A DNA stretch of 40,207 nt, from positions 1-40,207 of the forward strand of contig CAMKGM010000027.1 in the NCBI GenBank assembly GCA_946412245.1. Direction: 5' to 3'. The DNA comes from an uncultured Bacteroidales bacterium (GTDB lineage: Bacteria > Bacteroidota > Bacteroidia > Bacteroidales > Muribaculaceae). The notes below the pieces were generated by a model. That model was not told where the DNA came from, ran no database searches, and saw only the letters and a program-made list of their open reading frames with translations. Shown one piece after another: positions 31,970 to 39,899 of this stretch (its first letter is position 1; each line of letters begins with the position of its first letter). The translations under genes were made by a program, and so were the position numbers.

Positions 31970-33040
31970 TTAGAAGAGGGACTGGGTGCGGCGGGCGATG
32001 ATGCGCCAGTCGTAGTCGTCGAGGCGGTATTGTTGCACGGTGTCATCGCTCCGGAGGTGCTTGTCTAAGACCTGTGCGAGCGATTGTGCATTGCGGCATT
32101 CAAAATAGCGGTCGTGCGGCAGCTCCAACAAGTGCGATGCGGGAATGTCGCTCACTACCAGGGGTAAGCCATAGCTCATGGCCTCGAGTAGCACCAGCGG
32201 GAAACCCTCAACCACCGACGAGAGTACGAACATGCGCGCGTGGCTGTAGAGCTGACGCAGGTCCTCGCCGGTAGTGAAGCCGGTGAAAATCACCTTGTGC
32301 TCAGTGTCGAGCGACTTGAGTTGCTCATAGTAGGCCGTGTCGTGATCGCTGCTGCCGGCAATCACCACCTGCTTGAGCTCGGGCAATTGTGTTGCGGCTT
32401 GGATTAAAAATTCAAAGCCCTTCTCCGGCGTGAGACGCCCCACAGCCAACGCATAGGCCCCCGGCTCAATGCCATGACGGTCAAGAAACCGGGTTTCAGC
32501 GGTGCGCGTCACATGATGGATGCCGTTAGGAATGTAGACACTCTTGCGCTGAATGCGAGTGCTATACTTTTGCATTTGGAACTTGTTCACAAAGATGATG
32601 CGGTTGCTGCATCGCAGCGAGATGCTCTCGCACAGGCGCAAGAGTACGCGTGCCAGCCATCCCCACTTGGCATGCTCATAGTTGGCACTGTGATAGGTCA
32701 TAACCACCTTGAGGCCCATGAGGCGCAAGAGCGGAATGAACATGCCCGGCCCGATGTTGTGCACATGAACGGCTTGGGGTTTGCGATGAAACAGAATGTG
32801 CATGACACACAAAAAGGTGTGCAACACCGCCTCAAAGCCCTTGATGCGGGTTGAGGGCAGGTCGACGAACTCCACATTGGGATATTCTACGGCCGAGTAC
32901 CGCGTGAGATAGGGTTTGCGACGATAGACACGCACCCTTGTGTCATCAGAGAAAAAAGGATAGATATTCTCGCAATGCATTTCCACGCCACCCTGAATGC
33001 CGGGGAAGCCGCGTGTTCCTATTACTGCGATGGTTTTCAT
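31970..33040 (-). CDS. GT4-type glycosyltransferase
   Basis: The start at 33040 (MKTIAVIGTRGFPGIQGGVE) gives 356 residues; a 13-residue upstream extension is unlikely. The GTRGFPGIQGGVEMHCENI opening is the DUF1972-like N-terminal Rossmann domain seen in many polysaccharide glycosyltransferases. The C-terminal GT4 half has AVGRLTPEKGFEFLI for the donor site and EGFPLVLLEAMSYGLPLVVSD, the E-x7-E signature. It would add a sugar from an activated nucleotide to a surface glycan or lipid carrier at the cytoplasmic side; donor and acceptor are unknown. It follows the radical SAM gene by 50 bases on the same strand. Confidence 0.9.
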   Translation of the reverse strand: MKTIAVIGTRGFPGIQGGVEMHCENIYPFFSDDTRVRVYRRKPYLTRYSAVEYPNVEFVDLPSTRIKGFEAVLHTFLCVMHILFHRKPQAVHVHNIGPGMFIPLLRLMGLKVVMTYHSANYEHAKWGWLARVLLRLCESISLRCSNRIIFVNKFQMQKYSTRIQRKSVYIPNGIHHVTRTAETRFLDRHGIEPGAYALAVGRLTPEKGFEFLIQAATQLPELKQVVIAGSSDHDTAYYEQLKSLDTEHKVIFTGFTTGEDLRQLYSHARMFVLSSVVEGFPLVLLEAMSYGLPLVVSDIPASHLLELPHDRYFECRNAQSLAQVLDKHLRSDDTVQQYRLDDYDWRIIARRTQSLF

Positions 33041-33090
33041 GAGGCCTGTTGCTGAATGACCTGCTACTGACCGGGACAAAGGCTGTCAGC

Positions 33091-34098
33091 TTAATCCCAG
33101 CTGAGTTCCTTACCGCGCCAAATGCGCCACTTGTTCTTCAAAATCCACTTGATGGGAATCCACGGGCGGCGTTTCATATCGTGACGCTCGGTGACAATGA
33201 AAGCGCAGTTGCGATCGCACTTTTTCACTTTCTCCAGAGCCTCGCGAGCCTTGTCGCTGTTCATAATCTCTTCAAACGACTGCTCCTTGATGTTGCCCAT
33301 AATCCACTCTTCCTGGCTGCCGTTGCAGGGCGACACATTGCCCCACGGGTCAATGAAGAAGAAGTCGGTGAGAGCACCGCATGCCGGTCGATAGCCGGCA
33401 TCGTCGCCGCGCAGACGGCGGTGAATGGAGCGGTTGAAGTAGGCGCGTCCGTAGTCTTTCAGGCGATCTTTGAGGTGACGGCGCTTGGAAGTGAGCAGAG
33501 CCTTGACAAAGAGTTCGTGTTGACGCAAGGCTTCTTCACTCTCGATTTGGTTATCGTCTTTATGAAAATACCATGAATTGTGTACAGCTGAGTTACCGAG
33601 TTCCACATCGAGTGCGACGCAGAGCTCATAGAGCGACACGAGGTCCTTGTAGTTGTCGGGCGAAATAACGACTGAGAAACCAATGTTCTTGCACTTGGTC
33701 TTCTTGAGTTCGAGTATGGTGCGGAGCGCGTGGTCAAACCCATTTTGCAAGCCGCGCTTTGAGTCATTGATTTGAGGCAGCCCCTCGACACTCACCCTGA
33801 TGAGAATCTTGGGATACTTGTTAGCGAGTTCAACAATCTTCTCGGTGTTGTAGCCATTAGTACTGAGCTCCAACAACACCGATTTGGGATATAGAATCTC
33901 AAAAATCTTGTCTATATCCTTTCTGATGGTTGCCTCGCCGCCTGTGATGTTGATGCGCAGACCGTCGGGCAGTTTCTCGTAGAAAGAGGCGTCAATCTCT
34001 TCCTGAGGATGGGTCTGATATTTCCAAATGTTGCACATATTGCATTTCGCATTGCAACGAAAAGTGGTAATCAGACTGCCTTGTATGATATTTTTCAT
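33091..34098 (-). CDS. Radical SAM/SPASM-type enzyme
   Basis: The 335-residue protein carries the radical SAM cluster CNAKCNMC (Cys15, Cys19, Cys22), an ITGGEATIRKDI motif for SAM binding, and LLELSTNGYN. The C-terminal part has further Cys (RPACGALTDFFFIDPWGNVSPCNGS, then KKCDRNCAF), typical of a SPASM or twitch domain with auxiliary iron-sulfur clusters. Such enzymes modify peptides, proteins or small molecules. I see no precursor peptide next to it. The gene lies directly upstream of a glycosyltransferase, so a role in glycan or glycolipid modification is one reading. A -7 element TACCTTTG lies upstream at 34154-34161. Confidence 0.88.
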   Translation of the reverse strand: MKNIIQGSLITTFRCNAKCNMCNIWKYQTHPQEEIDASFYEKLPDGLRINITGGEATIRKDIDKIFEILYPKSVLLELSTNGYNTEKIVELANKYPKILIRVSVEGLPQINDSKRGLQNGFDHALRTILELKKTKCKNIGFSVVISPDNYKDLVSLYELCVALDVELGNSAVHNSWYFHKDDNQIESEEALRQHELFVKALLTSKRRHLKDRLKDYGRAYFNRSIHRRLRGDDAGYRPACGALTDFFFIDPWGNVSPCNGSQEEWIMGNIKEQSFEEIMNSDKAREALEKVKKCDRNCAFIVTERHDMKRRPWIPIKWILKNKWRIWRGKELSWD

Positions 34099-34153
34099 AT
34101 AGTTTTTTTAGTCGCTTCCGCTTGCCAACACGCGCAAGGGGGGTTTCAATCTG

Positions 34154-34161
34154 CAAAGGTA
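34154..34161 (-). promoter_or_regulatory. -7 element of the radical SAM-glycosyltransferase pair
   Basis: TACCTTTG on the minus strand, 55 bases upstream of the start at 34098. The -33 position is weak. Confidence 0.45.
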
Positions 34162-34318
34162 CAAAATAAAATGATAAAAAACAGTTTTTTGGGCACCTGA
34201 ATGAATTTTTCTTATATTTTTACCCAATACGGTGGAAATTCAGCCCGATTTTTGGGTTGGTTCGCATAGCGATTGACCACTTATGTGTGAAATATTTTTT
34301 AGTTTCGCACAAAATAAG

Positions 34319-34326
34319 TAATTTTG
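34319..34326 (+). promoter_or_regulatory. -7 element of the CoA transferase gene
   Basis: TAATTTTG fits the consensus and lies 44 bases before the ATG at 34371; a run of T occupies the -33 position. Confidence 0.55.
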
Positions 34327-34370
34327 TGTCTGTTTTTGAGAACTTAATACACAATTATATTTTTACAACA

Positions 34371-35861
34371 ATGATTTATCCTGTATTTACCCCTGAAGAA
34401 GCTGCCGAATTCATCCAGAATGGGATGACCGTCGGTGTGTCAGGCTTTACCAGTCCCGGTTGCCCTAAAGTGGTGCCCCCCGCAATAGCAGCGAAAGCTA
34501 TACGCGAGCACGAGGCCGGCCGCGAGTTTAAAATCAATTTGTTCAGCGGTGCGTCGACCAACGACCACCTGGATGGCGAGCTCACCCGCGCCAAAGCGCT
34601 GAACTTCCGCGCGCCTTACCAGTCGCTGGGCGATATGCGCAAGGCTATCAACGCCGGCGAGATTCACTATAACGACCGTCACTTGAGCGAGATGTCGCAG
34701 GAATTCCGTTATGGATTCTACGGCAAAATGGATGTAGCCATCGTTGAAGCCCAGAGCATCACCGACGATGGTGAAATCGTGCTGGGTCCCGGTGTGGGTA
34801 GCACCCCCACTTGGCTTAAAGTAGCCGACAAGGTGATTATTGAGCTTAACGACCAGTTGCCCGAGTCGCTCCGCGGCTTGCACGACATCTACATCCCCGC
34901 CGATCCCCCCATGCGTCGCGAGATACCCATCTATCATGTGAGTGACCGTGCCGGTACACCCACAGCCCATGTCGATCCCAAGAAGGTGCTGGGCGTGGTT
35001 AAGTGCTCAGCTCCCATCGGCAAGGAGTCGGCCTTCACCCCTGTAGATGAAGTGACCCGCAAGATTGGCGAGAACGTGTGCGATTTTTTGGTGAACGAGA
35101 TGAAGCAGGGCCGCATTCCCAAGTCGTTCCTGCCCATTCAGAGTGGTGTGGGCAACATTGCCAACGCCGTGCTCGACGCACTTGAGAACAGCCACGAGAT
35201 TCCACCGTTTGAGATGTACACCGAGGTGGTTCAAGACAGCGTGCTGAAGTTGCTGGAAAGCGGTCACTGCAAGTTTGCAAGTACCTGCTCGCTCACCTTC
35301 TCAGGCAGTGCTATGGCCGAGTTCTTCTCGAAACCCGAACTGCATGACAAGGTAGTGATGCGTCCGTGCGAGATTTCGAACAACCCCGAGGTGATTCGCC
35401 GCATTGGTGTCATCTCCATGAACACAGCCATTGAGGCCGACATCTACGGCAACATCAACTCGAGCCATGTGAGCGGAACAAGGTTGATGAACGGCATTGG
35501 CGGTAGCGGTGACTTTACCCGCAACGCCTACACGAGCATCTTCCTGTGCCCGTCGATCAAGAAGGACGACTGCATCAGTACCATCGTGCCTATGGTCACC
35601 CATGTGGACCACACCGTGCACTCGGTGGATGTCATCGTGACCGACCAGGGTGTGGCCGACTTGCGCTTCAAGGATCCCATTCAATGTGCCGAGGAAATCA
35701 TTGAGCACGCAGCTCACCCCGTTTATCGCCCGTTGCTGCGCGAGTATCTCAAGGTTTCGAAGGGTGGTCACATCTTGCAAGACCCCGACATCGCACTGGC
35801 ATTCCACAGCGCACTGGCCAAAGACGGCGACATGCGCAAAGCCGACTTCTCAAAGAAGTAA
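34371..35861 (+). CDS. Acetyl-CoA hydrolase/transferase-family CoA transferase (Cat1-type)
   Basis: The start at 34371 (MIYPVFTPEEAAEFI) gives 496 residues, standard for this class I CoA-transferase family; the open frame reaches further upstream without a domain. The probable catalytic Glu is Glu285 in YTEVVQDSV, which forms the glutamyl-CoA intermediate, and NGIGGSGDFTRNAY near the C-terminus is the oxyanion/CoA-binding glycine motif. In Bacteroidales such enzymes move CoA between succinyl-CoA or propionyl-CoA and acetate or succinate in the succinate-propionate fermentation. The exact acyl pair cannot be read. It is transcribed alone and ends before a clear terminator. Confidence 0.93.
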   Translation: MIYPVFTPEEAAEFIQNGMTVGVSGFTSPGCPKVVPPAIAAKAIREHEAGREFKINLFSGASTNDHLDGELTRAKALNFRAPYQSLGDMRKAINAGEIHYNDRHLSEMSQEFRYGFYGKMDVAIVEAQSITDDGEIVLGPGVGSTPTWLKVADKVIIELNDQLPESLRGLHDIYIPADPPMRREIPIYHVSDRAGTPTAHVDPKKVLGVVKCSAPIGKESAFTPVDEVTRKIGENVCDFLVNEMKQGRIPKSFLPIQSGVGNIANAVLDALENSHEIPPFEMYTEVVQDSVLKLLESGHCKFASTCSLTFSGSAMAEFFSKPELHDKVVMRPCEISNNPEVIRRIGVISMNTAIEADIYGNINSSHVSGTRLMNGIGGSGDFTRNAYTSIFLCPSIKKDDCISTIVPMVTHVDHTVHSVDVIVTDQGVADLRFKDPIQCAEEIIEHAAHPVYRPLLREYLKVSKGGHILQDPDIALAFHSALAKDGDMRKADFSKK

Positions 35862-35922
35862 TTCACTCTTTGTGAGAAAGATAAACACCCGTCTGACAAT
35901 AGCAGAACCGGGTAAAAACAAT

Positions 35923-35960
35923 CAGAGCCTCTCGCAACAGCGAAAGGCTCTGTTTCTTTG
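35923..35960 (+). terminator. Intrinsic terminator of the CoA transferase gene
   Basis: CAGAGCCT (35923-35930) pairs with AGGCTCTG (35945-35952); inside it CGC and GCG extend the pairing. TTTCTTTG follows. It lies about 60 bases after the stop. Confidence 0.85.
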
Positions 35961-36003
35961 TCTGGCGCAAGTAAAAATAGACCATTAGGCAGAATTGCGC
36001 CGG

Positions 36004-36309
36004 CTATGTTCCACCCTGCTTTTTCTTCTTGATATCGTTGCTGATTTTAATGGCAAAGATAATAGCACTCATAGTGGTCGTGCACAGGTTGCACAGGAAT
36101 AGCGGCCAGTTTTCGAGCAGTAGTCCTTGAATCATGAAGAAGAATCCACCGATGCCCATGAGCAGGAACGTGCCCACGGCAATGTCGTCGGTCTTGCGGG
36201 TGCGCAAGGTGTGAATGAGTTGCGGTAAATATCCCAGCACCATGCAAATGGAGGCCGCATAGCCCACGATGTTGGGGATATATTGTGAAAACGAGAGTAG
36301 CGTCATCAT
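36004..36309 (-). CDS. SemiSWEET-type small sugar transporter
   Basis: The 101-residue protein has three hydrophobic helices and a PQ-loop motif, GYLPQLIHTLRTRKTDDIAVGTFLLM, the hallmark of the MtN3/SemiSWEET family. SemiSWEETs dimerise to form a pore that moves sugars by facilitated diffusion in the inner membrane. The C-terminus is basic (KKKKQGG). The substrate is unknown and it does not sit in a sugar-use cluster. It is on the same strand as the tricorn-like gene upstream, but a terminator (36338-36367) separates them. Confidence 0.9.
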   Translation of the reverse strand: MMTLLSFSQYIPNIVGYAASICMVLGYLPQLIHTLRTRKTDDIAVGTFLLMGIGGFFFMIQGLLLENWPLFLCNLCTTTMSAIIFAIKISNDIKKKKQGGT

Positions 36310-36337
36310 TCAATATTTTAAGAATTCATGAAAAAAC

Positions 36338-36367
36338 AAAGGCTGTGCCGACAGCGACACAGCCTTT
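36338..36367 (-). terminator. Intrinsic terminator of the tricorn-like gene
   Basis: AAAGGCTGTG (36338-36347) pairs with CACAGCCTTT (36358-36367). On the minus strand the stem is followed by GTTTTTT. It starts 15 bases past the stop codon at 36382. Confidence 0.9.
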
Positions 36368-36381
36368 ATGCTCAAATAGAA

Positions 36382-39300
36382 TTACTTGCCGTCGATTTCA
36401 CGCAGCAATTCCTTGACAGCGGCCTTGAGTTGGTCGTCAACACCATTCACCACAGTCTCGGGATTATTAGCCACCTTGATATCGGGCTCCAGTTGGGTAT
36501 TCTCAAGGTAGTTGCCATCCTTGGTCTTGTAGCCGATGATGGGAATACCGAAGTACATGGTCTCGTCTTGCAGAGTCTCCCACGACACGCTGGTCATGGT
36601 GCCGGGCACCGGCATACCGACGAGCTTGCCCATCTTCTTGTAGTTGTAGACCCAGGGTGTGCCGTGCGCGTTACTGTAGTTAGCCTCGCACTGAAGCATG
36701 ATGCTGGGTTTGTTCCAACGGCGGCTGGGCATGTCGCAAGCCTCGCGGCCACGAATCACCTGGGTGAGGTACTTCTCGCCGCTGAAGAGCGTCTCGATGT
36801 CTTCGTGCAGACGTCCACCGCCATTCCAACGCGTGTCGATGACGATGCCCTCGCGCTTGTTGTACTTGCCCAAGATTTGGCTATAGATGTCACGGTAGCT
36901 CTCGTCGTTCATGGAACGCAGATGCACATAGCCCAATCGACCGTTTGACAGGCTGTCGACCATGTGCGCGCAGTGCTTCACCCAACGGTTATAGAGCAAA
37001 TCGCTCAAGCGACCGCTACTGATGGGCACCACCACCTCGTCCCAAGTCTTGCCGCCCTGGCTCAGTGTGACAAGGGTCTTCTTGCCTGTGAGGCCGTTGA
37101 GCAGCAGCGAGTAGTCGTTCTCATTGGTGATTTCTGTACCGTTGATTTTCTCAACAATCGTGCCGGGAACGACTTTAGACTTGGACTTGTTGAAAGGACC
37201 ATTTTCAATCACCTCGGCCACGCGGAGGCCCTTGCCGGTGTAGTTCCAGTCATAGATGAGGCCCAAATCGGCAGTGCGCTCGCCTGCACCGGCGGGACGG
37301 TATCCGCTACCGGTGTGCGACACATTGAGTTCGCCCAGATACTCGCTGAGCATCTCCGAGAAGTCGTAGTTATTATTAATATGTGGCAAGAACTTGCGAT
37401 AAGTCTCGGTGAGCGCATCCCAGTTGATGCCGTGATAGTTCAGGTTGTAGAAGCGTTTCTGGATTTGCTTGTGAACGTGGTTGAACATAGCTTCGCGCTC
37501 GGCCATGCGGTCGAGTTTCATCTCGCCGCTATAGGAAATGTTGGTCAGCTTGTCGCCGGCCACGGTGAGTTTCTTCATGGTGTTGCCGCCCAAGATGAAC
37601 ATATTCTTGCCGTCCTTGTCCATCTCAATGTTAGCCCAGCGCGAGTCCATCTTGTTGATGAGTTGTGTGCTGTGCTTGCGCAGGTCGAGTTTCCACAGGT
37701 CATAGCCTTTCTCGAAAGCCGAGAGATAGTAGAGGCTGCTGCCGTCTTTCGTGATCATAGCCGAGGCAATGTCGCTGGAGTTGGGTGTCACGCGCACAAT
37801 GCGGTGCTCAATGCCGTCGAGTTCCATGACGATGTCCTTGGACTTGTCATCCTTTTTGGCATCTTTCTTATCGTCTTTCTTGGCATCTTTCTTGTCGGCC
37901 TCTTTCTTCTTGTCTTCTTCTTTCTTCTGCTCTTTTTCAAGTTCTTGGAGCAGTTCGTAGTCTTCCTTGTTGAGCTGATACTTGTCGTAGGCTTCCTGAT
38001 TGACAAAGGCGAGAATCACATCGTTGAGCGAGCCCCACGATGCTTGGCTACGCATACCGTAGCGATTGCTGGTGAACATGATGGCATTGCCGTCGAGCAC
38101 CCACTTGGGCGACTCACTGATGTAGGCGCTACCGGTGATGTTGGTAATCTTGCCACCCTTAGAGCTCACGATACCAATGTCGGAATAGGGGTCGCGCTGG
38201 TTGCCGATGAATTCAAGGGCAAACCATTTGCCGTCGGGCGACCAGCTGTAGCCAAAGCCGCCGTTGGTTTCATACCAGGAGCTACCGTCGGTCACTTGGC
38301 GCACGTTCTTGCTCTTGAGGTCCATGACCATGAGTTTGAAGCGGTCTTCGATAAAGGCGAGTTCCTTGCCGTCGGGCGAGACATCGGGATAGGCACGCTC
38401 CACGGTGGTAGAGGGAAGCAGAATCTCCTCCTTGACCAGTGTGGCATTGGGGAAGTTGAGGTCTTCCTTGCGCTCGATGCTAGCCTTCACCAGTTGCCAG
38501 TTGCCGTTGCGCTCGCTGGCATAGTAGAGGCTACGGTTGTCGGCACCCCAGCTGAGTCCGGCCTCACGCTGCGGTGTGTTGGAAATTTGCTTGGTAGTAT
38601 TATACTCGACCGAGGTCACAAACACATCGCCACGAGCTATGAAAGCCACTTGCTTGCCGTCGGGCGAGACGGTGGCGCTGGTGGCACCGCGAGTCAGGGT
38701 GAGGTTTGAGATTTGGTCGGCATCGTCATGAATCAGTTCAATGGCCACTTTTTTAGGTTTGCCGGTGGGTTGCTGGGTGTAGATTTCGCCGTCGTAGGCA
38801 TAACAGAGTGTGCCGTTGGCAGCGATGGAGAGGAAACGCACCGGATTGCCCTTGAACGAGGTCACCTGCTTGGCGTTTGAGGGATTGTCGATGGGGAATT
38901 GCCACACGTTGAACGAGCCACCGTTGCGCTCACTCAGGATGTAAGCGGTCTTGCCGTCGGCACTGAGCACCGGGTTGCGGTCCTCGCCGGCACGGTTGGT
39001 GAGGTTGGTGTGCTTGCCGGTGGCCACGTCGTAACGCCACACATCGCGCGTAACCGACGAGGTGTGATGCTTGCGCCATGCGCTTTCATTACCATTGGCA
39101 TCGTGATAGAGGAAGTACTTGCCACCGGGAGCGAAGTGCACCATCTCGGCCGGTGTGGCCAGTACGCGAGTGGTGCGTCCACCCTGCACGGGCACCTTGT
39201 AGAGCTCGGTAAGACGGCCCGAAGGGAAGAGGGCGCTACTTGCCGGGTCCTGGATAGCCGCTGAGAAGTAGACATACTTGCCGTCGGGCGAGAACGCCCA

Positions 39301-39636
39301 CGGTGTCTCATTGGCAGAGTTGAAGGTCAGTTGCTTGGCTGTGCCACCGTTAGCGGGCATAACAAAGATGTCGAAATTGCCCTTGCGGTTGCTGGCGAAA
39401 GCAATACTCTTGCCGTCGGCCGACCACACGGCATTGAACTCGTAAGTGGGCTGTGTGGTGAGTTGGACGGCATAGCCGCCACCGACGGGCACCTTGTAAA
39501 TATCGCCCTTGTAGTTGAATAGAATCTCGTTACCGTTGGGCGAAATCTGAACATAACGAAGCCACAACGGTGTCTCGGCTTGAGCTGCGGTGCTGAGCAG
39601 TGCTGCACATGCGCAGCCAATCAAAAATTTTCTCAT
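36382..39636 (-). CDS. Tricorn-like S41 family peptidase
   Basis: The 1084-residue protein has a signal peptide (cleavage near AQA, residue 20). Residues about 25-540 hold WD40/PD40-type beta-propeller repeats with SPDGK motifs, as in tricorn. A charged insert of Lys and Asp/Glu spans about 562-598. The C-terminal half has the tricorn C1 domain, a PDZ domain (about 800-890) and the S41 core. The Ser-His pair is Ser773-His774 (NVSHTG), the nucleophile is Ser988 in EANYSNAHG and Glu1020 is a candidate for the last catalytic residue. The Asp that follows the nucleophile in archaeal tricorn is Asn here. It would degrade peptides in the periplasm. It appears monocistronic. Confidence 0.92.
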   Translation of the reverse strand: MRKFLIGCACAALLSTAAQAETPLWLRYVQISPNGNEILFNYKGDIYKVPVGGGYAVQLTTQPTYEFNAVWSADGKSIAFASNRKGNFDIFVMPANGGTAKQLTFNSANETPWAFSPDGKYVYFSAAIQDPASSALFPSGRLTELYKVPVQGGRTTRVLATPAEMVHFAPGGKYFLYHDANGNESAWRKHHTSSVTRDVWRYDVATGKHTNLTNRAGEDRNPVLSADGKTAYILSERNGGSFNVWQFPIDNPSNAKQVTSFKGNPVRFLSIAANGTLCYAYDGEIYTQQPTGKPKKVAIELIHDDADQISNLTLTRGATSATVSPDGKQVAFIARGDVFVTSVEYNTTKQISNTPQREAGLSWGADNRSLYYASERNGNWQLVKASIERKEDLNFPNATLVKEEILLPSTTVERAYPDVSPDGKELAFIEDRFKLMVMDLKSKNVRQVTDGSSWYETNGGFGYSWSPDGKWFALEFIGNQRDPYSDIGIVSSKGGKITNITGSAYISESPKWVLDGNAIMFTSNRYGMRSQASWGSLNDVILAFVNQEAYDKYQLNKEDYELLQELEKEQKKEEDKKKEADKKDAKKDDKKDAKKDDKSKDIVMELDGIEHRIVRVTPNSSDIASAMITKDGSSLYYLSAFEKGYDLWKLDLRKHSTQLINKMDSRWANIEMDKDGKNMFILGGNTMKKLTVAGDKLTNISYSGEMKLDRMAEREAMFNHVHKQIQKRFYNLNYHGINWDALTETYRKFLPHINNNYDFSEMLSEYLGELNVSHTGSGYRPAGAGERTADLGLIYDWNYTGKGLRVAEVIENGPFNKSKSKVVPGTIVEKINGTEITNENDYSLLLNGLTGKKTLVTLSQGGKTWDEVVVPISSGRLSDLLYNRWVKHCAHMVDSLSNGRLGYVHLRSMNDESYRDIYSQILGKYNKREGIVIDTRWNGGGRLHEDIETLFSGEKYLTQVIRGREACDMPSRRWNKPSIMLQCEANYSNAHGTPWVYNYKKMGKLVGMPVPGTMTSVSWETLQDETMYFGIPIIGYKTKDGNYLENTQLEPDIKVANNPETVVNGVDDQLKAAVKELLREIDGK

Positions 39637-39710
39637 ATATTTAAAGCTTTAAATAATTGTTATTTCAACAAGAAAAATTGTGCTTAATTAGCCACATGAT
39701 AAGCCTTTGG

Positions 39711-39718
39711 CAAAAATA
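39711..39718 (-). promoter_or_regulatory. -7 element of the tricorn-like gene
   Basis: TATTTTTG on the minus strand, 75 bases upstream of the start at 39636. The -33 region is AT-rich without a clear TTTG. The gap 39637-39899 otherwise holds only the divergent promoter below. Confidence 0.4.
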
Positions 39719-39857
39719 TCATACAAACTTACATAAAAAAATTGAGAAAAGCCACATTACAAAGGGAAAATGTGTTGCAATCAAGAAAAAAGAGGTTCAA
39801 GCGCGCTCAAATCGCAAAAAACCTGCGATGATTTTTCGTACAGTCAGTAATTTATTG

Positions 39858-39865
39858 TAATTTTG
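39858..39865 (+). promoter_or_regulatory. -7 element of the repeat-protein gene at the right edge
   Basis: TAATTTTG fits TAnnTTTG and lies 34 bases before the ATG at 39900. A TTTTCG stretch lies about 20 bases upstream. Confidence 0.5.
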
Positions 39866-39899
39866 TTGGAATTTACATTATTCCACAGATTTAGAAAGA

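Noticed and set aside
31554-31973. A 139-codon plus-strand open frame in the gap after the RepA-like ATPase
   Set aside because: Composition is dominated by Pro, Ser and Arg from hairpin repeats, it spans the 47-bp duplication, no domain is recognisable and its end overlaps the glycosyltransferase gene.
36964-38709. A 581-codon plus-strand open frame opposite the tricorn-like gene
   Set aside because: It is the exact antisense of a well-supported propeller/PDZ coding region. Its hydrophobic, Val/Leu/His-rich composition is what reversed codons of that gene produce, and it has no promoter or domain.
39657-39860. A 67-codon plus-strand open frame before the repeat protein
   Set aside because: Lys-rich translation of AT-rich promoter DNA, and it runs into the -7 element of the next gene.
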